Source of the DNA: XBB1006 sp051877515
GTDB taxonomy: Bacteria > Bacillota > Clostridia > Lachnospirales > Lachnospiraceae
Assembly (NCBI GenBank): GCA_051877515.1
Contig: JBJEIY010000017.1
Span: forward strand, 186,001-250,000
Direction: 5' to 3'
Length of the DNA: 64,000 nt
Both the position numbers and the translations under genes were made by a program. The notes under the pieces were generated by a model that was given only the letters and a program-made list of their open reading frames with translations, did not search any database and had not been told where the DNA came from. How positions within the stretch are numbered: position 1 is the stretch's first letter; each line of letters begins with the position of its first letter. Positions 1 through 7,113 of the stretch are shown here, one piece after another.

Positions 1-203
1 GCAGAAAAGAAATAGAATCGCTGGAAGATGCGGATGCGTTTCTTGCAGATTGTATGGCGGTGGTTTGCGAGAATATAGACCAGGTACGGGAATATTTTGA
101 GGAAGCGGGCATGGATTCTTATGGAATGGAAGAAGAGGAGCTGATGTCCCAGAGTGAGGTGTTCCCGTTAAGCGGTGGCAGATTCCTGGTTGTGGAAGGA
201 TAA
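1..203 (+). CDS. C-terminal end of an unrecognised acidic protein (5' truncated)
   Basis: Reading frame 3 is open from the window edge to a TAA at 201-203, giving about 66 residues. They are rich in Glu and Asp, with a Met-rich acidic stretch and an end reading GGRFLVVEG. Nothing in it identifies a family. The next gene on the same strand starts 13 bases after this stop, so the two are probably co-transcribed. The start lies outside the window. It is called as coding because the frame is open to the edge, the composition is protein-like and the spacing to the next gene is tight. Confidence 0.6.
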   Translation, partial: RKEIESLEDADAFLADCMAVVCENIDQVREYFEEAGMDSYGMEEEELMSQSEVFPLSGGRFLVVEG

Positions 204-216
204 ACGGGAAGTATAT

Positions 217-1224
217 ATGAGAGCAATGATAAGAAAGATGATACGAGCTGCGGCAATGGTACTTACCTGTACCATCTTGTTATGTGGCTGCAGTATTGGA
301 AATACACAGGTAGTATGGACTTCACAACTGAACGGTACTACGGTGTTCCGAATCAAGAATAAGGACTGTTCCCTGTCGGATGCCAAGGTTGTCTTAGTGA
401 ACTATCGTAATCTTTACCAGGAGATCTATGGAGACGAGGTTTGTAAGAATGACAGTAATGGCAAAAGCATGGAAGCATATGTGAAGGATGTGACGATAAA
501 CCAGCTGGCCAAGATGAAGACAATGGTTCTTTTGGCTGAGGAAAAGGGCATTTCCCTGTCGGAGAAAGAGAAAAAGGCAGTAAGTAAGGCCGCAGAGGCC
601 TATTATGAGTCTTTGAGCAGGGAAGAGATACGGTATCTGGACGTATCGAAATTGTCTTTGGAAGACTTGTATGGAGATCTGGCATTGGCGACGAAACTCT
701 ACACGAAACTCACAGGTGGTGTAGATGAGGAGGTCAGTGATGATGATGCCCGGGTAATGGTAGTGCGTCAAATCGTACTGACACAGCCGGAAACTGCAGA
801 GCTTGTAGAGAAAAAGATTAAAAAAGGCGAGAGCTTTGACTTACTTGCAAGCTGTTACAGTACGGTATCCAATACGAAGGTAACATTATACAAGCAGGAT
901 AATCCGGAAGAGATCAATGAGGCCCTATCCGGTCTGGGAGACGGAGATATTTCCCGGTGTGTGGAAGTAGATGATAAATACTACTTCTTTCAGGTGGAGG
1001 AGAAGATCGATCGGGAATTGACGGAACAAAACAAGGTTACCATTGTGAAGCAGCGTGCTTCCGAGACCTTTGATAATGTCTATGCACAGTTTTGCAAGGA
1101 TCTGTCTTCCACATATAATCATAAGCTGTGGGATGCGTTTACCATAGATACCGGTGTGGACCTTAAAACCGATAGCTTTTTTGAGATATTTGATCAGTAT
1201 TTGGGATATTTGAAACAGGAGTAA
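217..1224 (+). CDS. Parvulin-like (PrsA/SurA-type) lipoprotein foldase
   Basis: This 335-residue protein has an N-terminal lipoprotein signal: basic residues, a hydrophobic stretch, then a lipobox-like LCGC near residue 25. It should be anchored outside the cell membrane. A helical SurA/PrsA-like N-domain follows. From about residue 180 to 265 a degenerate parvulin domain is visible, with VVRQIVL, KKGESFDLLA, an LGDGDIS segment and YYFFQVEEK. PrsA-type proteins help exported proteins fold through prolyl isomerisation. Whether this one is catalytically active is uncertain because the domain is divergent. The ATG at 217 has GGGAAG just upstream. An earlier in-frame ATG at 175 would overlap the preceding gene. 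The next gene begins 3 bases after the stop. Confidence 0.75.
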   Translation: MRAMIRKMIRAAAMVLTCTILLCGCSIGNTQVVWTSQLNGTTVFRIKNKDCSLSDAKVVLVNYRNLYQEIYGDEVCKNDSNGKSMEAYVKDVTINQLAKMKTMVLLAEEKGISLSEKEKKAVSKAAEAYYESLSREEIRYLDVSKLSLEDLYGDLALATKLYTKLTGGVDEEVSDDDARVMVVRQIVLTQPETAELVEKKIKKGESFDLLASCYSTVSNTKVTLYKQDNPEEINEALSGLGDGDISRCVEVDDKYYFFQVEEKIDRELTEQNKVTIVKQRASETFDNVYAQFCKDLSSTYNHKLWDAFTIDTGVDLKTDSFFEIFDQYLGYLKQE

Positions 1225-1227
1225 GGG

Positions 1228-1629
1228 ATGAGCAGAAAAGTAATTAGAAACAGTTTGATCAGCATTTTTGTGGGAATCCTGATCAGTATTGTGTCATGGT
1301 ATCTTCCGGCCGGAAACGAGCCGGTAAATTATGCAGGTGGAATGTGTATCTTTGGCGGACTGGTTTTTCTGGACCAGGCTGTCATGCTGAAGGTATTTGG
1401 CAAGAAAAAACCATCCGGGAGTTCTTTGCTGAGACTGCCTGTCTATATTCTGGCAGCGGTTATCTTACTTATGTTGCCAAGGATCATTGAATTTGAAAAT
1501 ATGCTTCAACCGATCTTTCGTGCATTTGGAATTGCCCTGTTCTTATTGGGAGCATGGAGATTCTTTACCTATACAACCATAGAGGAGCAGGATATGCAGA
1601 AAAAGGATGGTGAGGAGCATGAAGTATAG
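1228..1629 (+). CDS. Small membrane protein of unknown function
   Basis: The 133-residue protein has about four hydrophobic segments, near residues 8-26, 36-52, 66-84 and 92-112. It ends in a charged cytoplasmic tail rich in Glu, Lys and Asp. I do not recognise a family. It starts 3 bases after the lipoprotein gene and overlaps the start of pyruvate kinase by 11 bases, so it sits in a translationally coupled operon with both. The context gives no functional hint beyond that. Confidence 0.7.
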   Translation: MSRKVIRNSLISIFVGILISIVSWYLPAGNEPVNYAGGMCIFGGLVFLDQAVMLKVFGKKKPSGSSLLRLPVYILAAVILLMLPRIIEFENMLQPIFRAFGIALFLLGAWRFFTYTTIEEQDMQKKDGEEHEV

Positions 1630-3055
1630 AAAGACAAAGATTGTATGTACACTGGGACCTTCTACCGATAAAGACGGCGTATTGGAACAACTGGTTCAGG
1701 AAGGCATGGATGTTGCGCGGTTTAATTTCTCGCACGGAGATCATGCAGAACAGGCGGGCCGTTTTAACCGTCTGAAGGAGGCACGCCAAAAAGCGGGAAG
1801 ACCGGTGGCTGCCCTGCTGGATACCAAGGGGCCGGAAATCCGGATCCGTAGTTTTGCAGAAGGAAAGGTGGCTCTGAAGAAAGGGCAGGAATTTACACTG
1901 ACTACGCAGGAGATTGCCGGAGATGAGCATCGGGTAAGCATTACCTACAAGGACCTGGTAAAGGATGTGAATGCAGGTGACAGTATCCTGATTGATGACG
2001 GACTGGTGGAGCTTCAGGTAAAGAAGGTTACAGAGCAGGATATTGTCTGTGAAGTAAAAAATGACGGTGTTCTTTCCAATAAGAAGGGCGTCAATGTTCC
2101 GAATGTGGAACTGAATATGCCCTATATCAGTCCCAAAGACCGGGAAGACATACTGTTTGCCATTGAGCACGGATTTGATTTCATCGCTGCTTCCTTTGTA
2201 AGGAGTGCAGAGGATATTCTGAAAATCCGTGAGATTCTGCAGGAACGGGATTGTAAGACCATAAATATCATTGCAAAAATCGAAAATATGCAGGGTGTGA
2301 AGAACATTGACGAGATCCTTAAGGTGGCGGATGGTATTATGGTTGCCCGCGGTGACATGGGAGTAGAGATTCCCTTCGAAGAAGTTCCGCTGATCCAAAA
2401 ATCCATTATCCGAAAGGTATATAACGCAGGAAAAGTGGTTATTACCGCTACCCAGATGCTGGATTCCATGATCAAGAATCCCCGTCCCACCAGAGCAGAA
2501 ACCACAGATGTGGCCAATGCGATTTTCGATGGAACCGGTGCCATTATGCTTTCCGGTGAAACTGCCTCCGGTGAGTATCCGGTGGAAGCATTAAAGACCA
2601 TGGTAAAGATTGCCCTGGCAACAGAGAACAGCATTGATTATGCTGCCAGATTTAAGAAACGTGATAATATGAATAATCCGGACATTACCAATGCCATTTC
2701 TCATGCTACCTGCATGACAGCCATGGATTTAAATGCGGCGGCCATCATTACGGTCACCAAGTCCGGGCGTACGGCTTATATGATTTCCAAATATCGTCCG
2801 TCCTGCCCCATCATCTGTTTCTCCGTCAGGGAAAATGTTTGCAGGCAGTTAAACCTAACCTGGGGAGCCATTCCGCTTCTGCTGAAAAAGAAAGACAGTG
2901 TGGATGAACTGTTTGATGATTCCGTGGAAGAAGCATTAAAAGAAGGCTTACTGCAACCCGGAGATGTAGCGGTTATTACAGCAGGAGTTCCGGTAGGAGT
3001 ATCCGGAAACACCAATCTGATCAAGGTGTGTGTAGCCGGGGAAAATGAACGATAA
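1619..3055 (+). CDS. pyk: Pyruvate kinase
   Basis: The 478-residue enzyme converts phosphoenolpyruvate and ADP to pyruvate and ATP in glycolysis. It opens with KTKIVCTLGPSTD. Other family motifs are RFNFSHGDH, LDTKGPEIR, the metal- and substrate-binding IIAKIEN followed by VARGDMGVEIP, and TATQMLDSM...PRPTRAE. A C-terminal regulatory-type domain contains SGRTAYMISKYRP. Its length is that of the short form, without the C-terminal phosphohistidine-like extension found in some Firmicutes. I chose the ATG at 1619 because it has GAGGAG directly upstream and matches the family N terminus. It overlaps the preceding membrane gene by 11 bases. The CIRCE hairpin downstream may also end its transcript. 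Confidence 0.96.
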   Translation: MKYRKTKIVCTLGPSTDKDGVLEQLVQEGMDVARFNFSHGDHAEQAGRFNRLKEARQKAGRPVAALLDTKGPEIRIRSFAEGKVALKKGQEFTLTTQEIAGDEHRVSITYKDLVKDVNAGDSILIDDGLVELQVKKVTEQDIVCEVKNDGVLSNKKGVNVPNVELNMPYISPKDREDILFAIEHGFDFIAASFVRSAEDILKIREILQERDCKTINIIAKIENMQGVKNIDEILKVADGIMVARGDMGVEIPFEEVPLIQKSIIRKVYNAGKVVITATQMLDSMIKNPRPTRAETTDVANAIFDGTGAIMLSGETASGEYPVEALKTMVKIALATENSIDYAARFKKRDNMNNPDITNAISHATCMTAMDLNAAAIITVTKSGRTAYMISKYRPSCPIICFSVRENVCRQLNLTWGAIPLLLKKKDSVDELFDDSVEEALKEGLLQPGDVAVITAGVPVGVSGNTNLIKVCVAGENER

Positions 3056-3076
3056 ATATAAACTTTTTATAAAATG

Positions 3077-3103
3077 TTAGCACTCTTGCGAAAAGAGTGC
3101 TAA
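3077..3103. promoter_or_regulatory. CIRCE element (HrcA operator) upstream of htpG
   Basis: A perfect TTAGCACTC / GAGTGCTAA inverted repeat with a 9-base spacer lies here, the canonical HrcA binding site. It lies 8 bases before a TTGACA box and about 130 bases before the htpG ATG. The repeat is followed by TTTTC, so as RNA it could also act as a weak terminator for pyk. Confidence 0.95.
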
Positions 3104-3110
3104 TTTTCTA

Positions 3111-3139
3111 TTGACATTTCTTTTCCTTTGGTCTAACAT
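3111..3139 (+). promoter_or_regulatory. SigA-type promoter for htpG
   Basis: TTGACA at 3111-3116 and TAACAT at 3134-3139 are separated by 17 bases. The CIRCE operator ends 7 bases upstream of the -35 box, which is unusual since CIRCE usually overlaps or follows the promoter. No better promoter is visible upstream of CIRCE. Confidence 0.7.
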
Positions 3140-3231
3140 TACTTCTTGAACAGTAACCGGATCCTGTTATTCCGGTTTTACGTAAAAAGAAATTGCGGGA
3201 AGACACCCGAAAAGATCAGGAGGAAGAAAAG

Positions 3232-5343
3232 ATGGAGAACAGACAGGGAAATTTATCGATTAACAGTGAAAATATTTTTCCTATCATTAAAAAGTGGCTG
3301 TATTCAGACCATGACATTTTTGCAAGAGAACTGGTATCCAATGGTTGTGATGCCATTACCAAGTTAAAGAAGCTGGACATGATGGGAGAGTATGAACTTC
3401 CTGAAGATTATAAGCCAAAGATTGAAGTCATCACCAATGACAAGGAAAAAACACTGACCTTTATTGATAACGGTCTTGGAATGACAGCAGAGGAAGTAGA
3501 AGAGTACATTAACCAGATCGCTTTTTCCGGTGCAACGGATTTCCTCAATAAGTACAAAGATAAGACCAACGAGGACCAGATCATCGGACATTTCGGTTTA
3601 GGTTTTTATTCCGCCTTTATGGTAGCAGATGAGGTACATATTGATACCTTATCCTACAAGAAGGATGCAGTGCCTGTGCACTGGGAATGTGATGGCGGAA
3701 CCGAGTATGAGATGGGTGAAGGCGACAAAGAGGGTGTCGGAACAAAGATCACCCTGTTCTTAAATGAGGACTGTCTGGAATTTGCCAATGAGTACCGGGT
3801 GCGTGAGGTATTGAAGAAGTATTGCTCCTTCATGCCAACCGAAATCTATCTGACCAATGCCAACGCAGAACCCCAGTTTGAGACCATCAATCCGGAAGAT
3901 AAACTGGATACGGACGAAGTGGTGGAGACCGTCATTGAAGAAGAAAAGACCGAGGAAAAAGAGAATGAGGACGGAACCAAGGAAACCGTTGTAGTTTCTC
4001 CCCGTACCGAGAAATTAAAGATTAAGAAACGTCCGGTGCCTTTGAATGAAACCCAGCCGCTGTGGACCAAGAATCCAAGTGAATGTACCGATGACGAGTA
4101 CAAAGAATTCTACCGTAAGGTATTTATGGATTACAAGGAGCCTCTGTTCTGGATCCATCTGAACATGGACTATCCGTTTAACTTAAAGGGAATCCTGTAT
4201 TTCCCCAAGATCAACACAGAGTATGATTCCATCGAAGGAACCATCAAGCTGTATAACAACCAGGTATTTATTGCAGATAACATCAAGGAAGTGATTCCGG
4301 AATTCCTGATGCTGTTAAAGGGTGTCATTGACTGTCCGGATCTGCCCCTGAATGTATCCCGTTCCGCATTGCAGAACGATGGTTTTGTAAAGAAGATCTC
4401 CGATTACATTTCTAAGAAGGTGGCAGATAAGCTCATCGGAATGTGCAAGACCGACAAAGAAAATTATGAGAAATTCTGGGATGATATCAGTCCGTTCATT
4501 AAATACGGATGCTTAAAGGATGAAAAGTTCTGCGATAAGATGAATGATTACATCCTGTTTAAGAATCTGGAGGGAGAGTATCTGACCCTGCCGGAGCTTC
4601 TGGTAAAGGAAGAAGAACCTGCAGAAGAGAAGACGGAAGGAGAAGAAAATGCTTCCGAAGAGTCCGGTGAGGAGAAGACTGGCGATGAGGCTGATTCCGG
4701 ATCTTCCGATGAGGAAGGCGTCGACGAGGAAGAGAAAGATACCCGCCACACCGTTTACTATGTAACGGATGAATTGCAGCAGAGCCAATACATCAATCTG
4801 TTCAAAGCCAACGGAACCCAGGCAGTGATCTTAAATCACAATATCGATACCTCCTTTATCACACAGTTGGAGCGCAGAAACCAGAACTACAAGTTCCTGC
4901 GTATCGATGCGGAAATGAACGAAGCAGCCAGAGAAGAAGTGGATGAGAGCGAGTTAAAAGAAGCGCAGGATACCTTATCAGAGGTATTTAAGAAAGCCCT
5001 CTCCAAAGACCAGCATACTATTCAGGTTCAGAAGTTAAAGGATGAGAGCATCTCTTCCATGCTGACACTTTCGGAAGAAGGCAGAAGAATGGCGGATATG
5101 ATGAGAGCCTATGGTATGTCCGGTATGGATATGGGCGGTTTCGGTGCAGATGAAACCCTGACCTTAAACTTGAATAACGGACTGGTGAAATACATTCTGG
5201 ATAACAAGGATTCAGAGAAAGCTACCATGTTCTGTGAGCAGTTGTATGATCTGGCAGTACTTGCAAACAGACCGTTGAATCCGGAAGAAATGACCAGATT
5301 TGTAAACCGCAGTAATGAGATCATGGCGGAGCTTGCGAAGTAA
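3232..5343 (+). CDS. htpG: Molecular chaperone HtpG (bacterial Hsp90)
   Basis: The 703-residue protein is an ATP-driven dimeric chaperone. The N-terminal GHKL ATPase domain shows ELVSNGCDAI, DNGLGMT and GHFGLGFYSAFMV. The middle domain contains the segment LPLNVSRSALQND. The C-terminal dimerisation domain ends near ILDNKDS. The start at 3232 has AGGAGG 8 bases upstream. The protein is longer than the usual 620-650 residues because of two acidic insertions. One is a charged linker at about residues 222-275. The other is a Glu/Ser/Gly-rich stretch at about 457-505, before the C-terminal part. The CIRCE element upstream indicates HrcA control, unlike Bacillus subtilis, where htpG is not CIRCE-controlled. 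Confidence 0.96.
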   Translation: MENRQGNLSINSENIFPIIKKWLYSDHDIFARELVSNGCDAITKLKKLDMMGEYELPEDYKPKIEVITNDKEKTLTFIDNGLGMTAEEVEEYINQIAFSGATDFLNKYKDKTNEDQIIGHFGLGFYSAFMVADEVHIDTLSYKKDAVPVHWECDGGTEYEMGEGDKEGVGTKITLFLNEDCLEFANEYRVREVLKKYCSFMPTEIYLTNANAEPQFETINPEDKLDTDEVVETVIEEEKTEEKENEDGTKETVVVSPRTEKLKIKKRPVPLNETQPLWTKNPSECTDDEYKEFYRKVFMDYKEPLFWIHLNMDYPFNLKGILYFPKINTEYDSIEGTIKLYNNQVFIADNIKEVIPEFLMLLKGVIDCPDLPLNVSRSALQNDGFVKKISDYISKKVADKLIGMCKTDKENYEKFWDDISPFIKYGCLKDEKFCDKMNDYILFKNLEGEYLTLPELLVKEEEPAEEKTEGEENASEESGEEKTGDEADSGSSDEEGVDEEEKDTRHTVYYVTDELQQSQYINLFKANGTQAVILNHNIDTSFITQLERRNQNYKFLRIDAEMNEAAREEVDESELKEAQDTLSEVFKKALSKDQHTIQVQKLKDESISSMLTLSEEGRRMADMMRAYGMSGMDMGGFGADETLTLNLNNGLVKYILDNKDSEKATMFCEQLYDLAVLANRPLNPEEMTRFVNRSNEIMAELAK

Positions 5344-5372
5344 TCAAAAGATTGAATATGTAGATAAAAATA

Positions 5373-5403
5373 CAGCCGGTGTCTGCGAGTGCAGCACCGG
5401 CTG
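5373..5403 (-). terminator. Intrinsic terminator for the minus-strand Rpn-like gene
   Basis: A 9-bp stem (CAGCCGGTG / CACCGGCTG) lies between htpG and the convergent gene. Read on the minus strand, the stem is followed by TATTTTTATC. On the plus strand there is no T-run, so it mainly serves the minus-strand gene and may weakly stop htpG. Confidence 0.7.
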
Positions 5404-5444
5404 CTAGCGTCTTTGTGAAAAGAAATTGGCTTACTGTTTATAGA

Positions 5445-6338
5445 TTATAAACGCGATGCATACTTTTCAAAGTAGGTTTCTGCATCTTCCTCGGTGAGAT
5501 GAAAATGTTTTTGGATTTTCTCAAGGATCCTTTCCGTAGGAACGTTTTCTTCCAGATTTTCTAAGATCATGGCTTTGATTCCCTGAGAAATTCCCTGCGA
5601 ATGACCGGCGGAAAATCCATCTTCATAGCCTTCTTCACGTATAAATTTTTTATGCCGTTCTTCATCATATTCAAAAATACTCATCTTGATTACCTCCGCT
5701 TTGTTTGCCAGCAAAAAGTCCCTTAAGATCCCATGCTCGATGCAGTAGTCTACTGCCATTGGTACTGCTTTTTTCAAAGGATATTTTATTCTAAACTGAC
5801 GGACCTGGTCCACATACTGCATGTACTGGAATAGGGTGGGACAGTTATTCAGCAAAGTAACATTGTATCCCGGATTTATATTGAACTGCGTTACCCGAAG
5901 CTCCAGGGATGGTTTTTCTTCCTGGATTTCGAAAGAATCTGACAGATACATATCTCTTCGTTCTGGCTGTTTTTCTGTTCCATTATAGAACACAATGAAA
6001 CGTGGGGTAGGAAGTTTAATTAGTTTCCGGGAATATAGATTTTCATCAACGATTAGTTTTTCATACTGGGCACAGACATACACCAGATCCCGCAGTGGCA
6101 TGTTGGGATTGACAGTAGACTGCTGCTCATATAACTGGATCCTCATATCCAGCAGACAGGAAACGTCGTTTTTGATGCTCATGAAAACGGCATTTTCCAG
6201 CGTCACCACCTCAAGCTCCTCCGGATCCGAATGTTGGGAGTTATTCACTGCATTATACAACTCCAGTAGTTTGTCTTTGAAAAGTAATCGAAACACAGTA
6301 TCTTTGTACTGTTTCACAACGTAGGTCTGGTCATTCAT
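5445..6338 (-). CDS. Rpn-family PD-(D/E)XK nuclease / transposase-like protein
   Basis: The 297-residue protein resembles the Rpn family of recombination-promoting nucleases, which are abundant in Lachnospiraceae. The N-terminal part reads FRLLFKDK...LYNAVN. A PD-(D/E)XK-like core follows with NDVSCLLD and the catalytic-type LYEQQS, that is D...ExQ, then NPNMPLRDL. An IVFYNGT strand comes after that, and then a C-terminal helical region with a GYEDGFSAGHSQGISQGI repeat-like stretch. The start has AAGGAGG upstream on the minus strand. Rpn proteins cut DNA and stimulate RecA-independent recombination in Escherichia coli, and some act in phage defence. This copy appears intact and stands alone with its own terminator. 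Its target is unknown. Confidence 0.82.
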   Translation of the reverse strand: MNDQTYVVKQYKDTVFRLLFKDKLLELYNAVNNSQHSDPEELEVVTLENAVFMSIKNDVSCLLDMRIQLYEQQSTVNPNMPLRDLVYVCAQYEKLIVDENLYSRKLIKLPTPRFIVFYNGTEKQPERRDMYLSDSFEIQEEKPSLELRVTQFNINPGYNVTLLNNCPTLFQYMQYVDQVRQFRIKYPLKKAVPMAVDYCIEHGILRDFLLANKAEVIKMSIFEYDEERHKKFIREEGYEDGFSAGHSQGISQGIKAMILENLEENVPTERILEKIQKHFHLTEEDAETYFEKYASRL

Positions 6339-6603
6339 TTGATGTCCTCCTTCTTTTGTAATGGCAGGAGGAACCCACTTCGGAACCGCCTGCTTTTGTT
6401 AAATATAATTGGGATAAAAGCATAGACTGTTCCTGAATATCTGAATAAAAGACAGCACCATAAGAAGTGCCAATAGAATCGTAACTCAAAGATAAAATCA
6501 GTACGAAGATATATGCTTTGGAAAGATTGTAGCATGGAAAAAGGAGGAAAGCAAGAATTCTTTACAGAGATTGTTTTCATGAAAAATGTTATACATATAA
6601 AAA
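6339..6603. other. Gene-free stretch upstream of the Rpn-like gene
   Basis: No convincing gene is present. The 93-residue minus-strand open frame here (6335-6616) is low-complexity, rich in Phe and Cys, has no ribosome-binding site, and covers the leader of the Rpn gene and part of a terminator. An imperfect GC-rich inverted repeat at about 6364-6393 sits in the presumed 5' leader of the Rpn gene. A weak minus-strand promoter (TTGGCA, 17 bases, TTTTAT) can be drawn around 6450-6480, but I would not rely on it. Confidence 0.4.
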
Positions 6604-6627
6604 GGTGTTGCCGCAATTGGCAACACC
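6604..6627 (-). terminator. Intrinsic terminator for the XRE regulator gene
   Basis: A perfect 9-bp stem GGTGTTGCC / GGCAACACC has a 6-base loop and, on the minus strand, is followed by TTTTTATA. It begins 5 bases after the regulator's stop codon. Confidence 0.9.
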
Positions 6628-6631
6628 CTTT

Positions 6632-6964
6632 TCAGTCCAGCATCTTAATTATTTCATGAAATATATTTAAAACATGCTGTTGTTGATCAATGGATAAAAG
6701 CTGACATTCCTGATAAATCTGAATGGCAGGATTATCTTCCGGATCATCAACAATATCTATATTTTTCAATAACTCACTTAGAGAAATGTCCAGTCCCTGT
6801 GAAATGCGATAGAGACTTTCGATGGTAGCGTTCTTTTCCCCGCGCTCTAGTTGTCCAATATACGTTGGATGAAGATTACACAACTCCGCCAGCGCTTCTT
6901 GGCTGATATGTCTTTCTCTTCTGTAAAAGCGAATGCGACGACCAAGTTCTGTAGTAATTGACAC
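6632..6964 (-). CDS. XRE-family helix-turn-helix transcriptional regulator
   Basis: The 110-residue protein has an N-terminal Cro/C1-type DNA-binding domain at about residues 8-65. The helices read RIRFYRRERHISQEALAEL and HPTYIGQLERGEKNATIESL, followed by LYRISQGLDISLSELL. The short C-terminal helical tail is of unknown role. It starts at a GTG at 6964-6962 with GGAGG 7 bases upstream. It is divergent from the secreted peptidase gene at 7114, with 149 bases between them. By analogy with other divergent XRE pairs it probably controls its own gene and the neighbouring block. That is inference. Confidence 0.88.
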   Translation of the reverse strand: MSITTELGRRIRFYRRERHISQEALAELCNLHPTYIGQLERGEKNATIESLYRISQGLDISLSELLKNIDIVDDPEDNPAIQIYQECQLLSIDQQQHVLNIFHEIIKMLD

Positions 6965-7020
6965 GATTCCACCTCCTACAAAACAGACTATAAATATTGA
7001 AAATGTGATGCAAGAGCCTA

Positions 7021-7049
7021 TTGACAGTATTTACAGAAAAATATATACT
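7021..7049 (+). promoter_or_regulatory. Strong SigA-type promoter for the peptidase gene and downstream block
   Basis: TTGACA at 7021-7026 and TATACT at 7044-7049 are spaced by 17 bases, 65 bases before the ATG at 7114. An ACTATA motif overlaps the -10 box at 7047-7052. It recurs exactly 60 bases upstream at 6987-6992 and in inverted orientation at 7085-7090. These are candidate operators for the XRE regulator. Confidence 0.75.
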
Positions 7050-7113
7050 ATAAACACTAAAAGTCTAAAAAATTATGCTAAAAGTATAGTTTTTTGGAGA
7101 GGAGTGAAGAAAA

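Noticed and set aside
1565..2398. 277-residue minus-strand open frame opposite pyk
   Set aside because: It lies wholly within the well-conserved pyruvate kinase gene and its neighbour, and shows no protein-like motifs or ribosome-binding site.
6335..6616. 93-residue minus-strand open frame between the Rpn and XRE genes
   Set aside because: Low-complexity, Phe/Cys-rich, no ribosome-binding site, and covers the leader of the Rpn gene and the XRE terminator.
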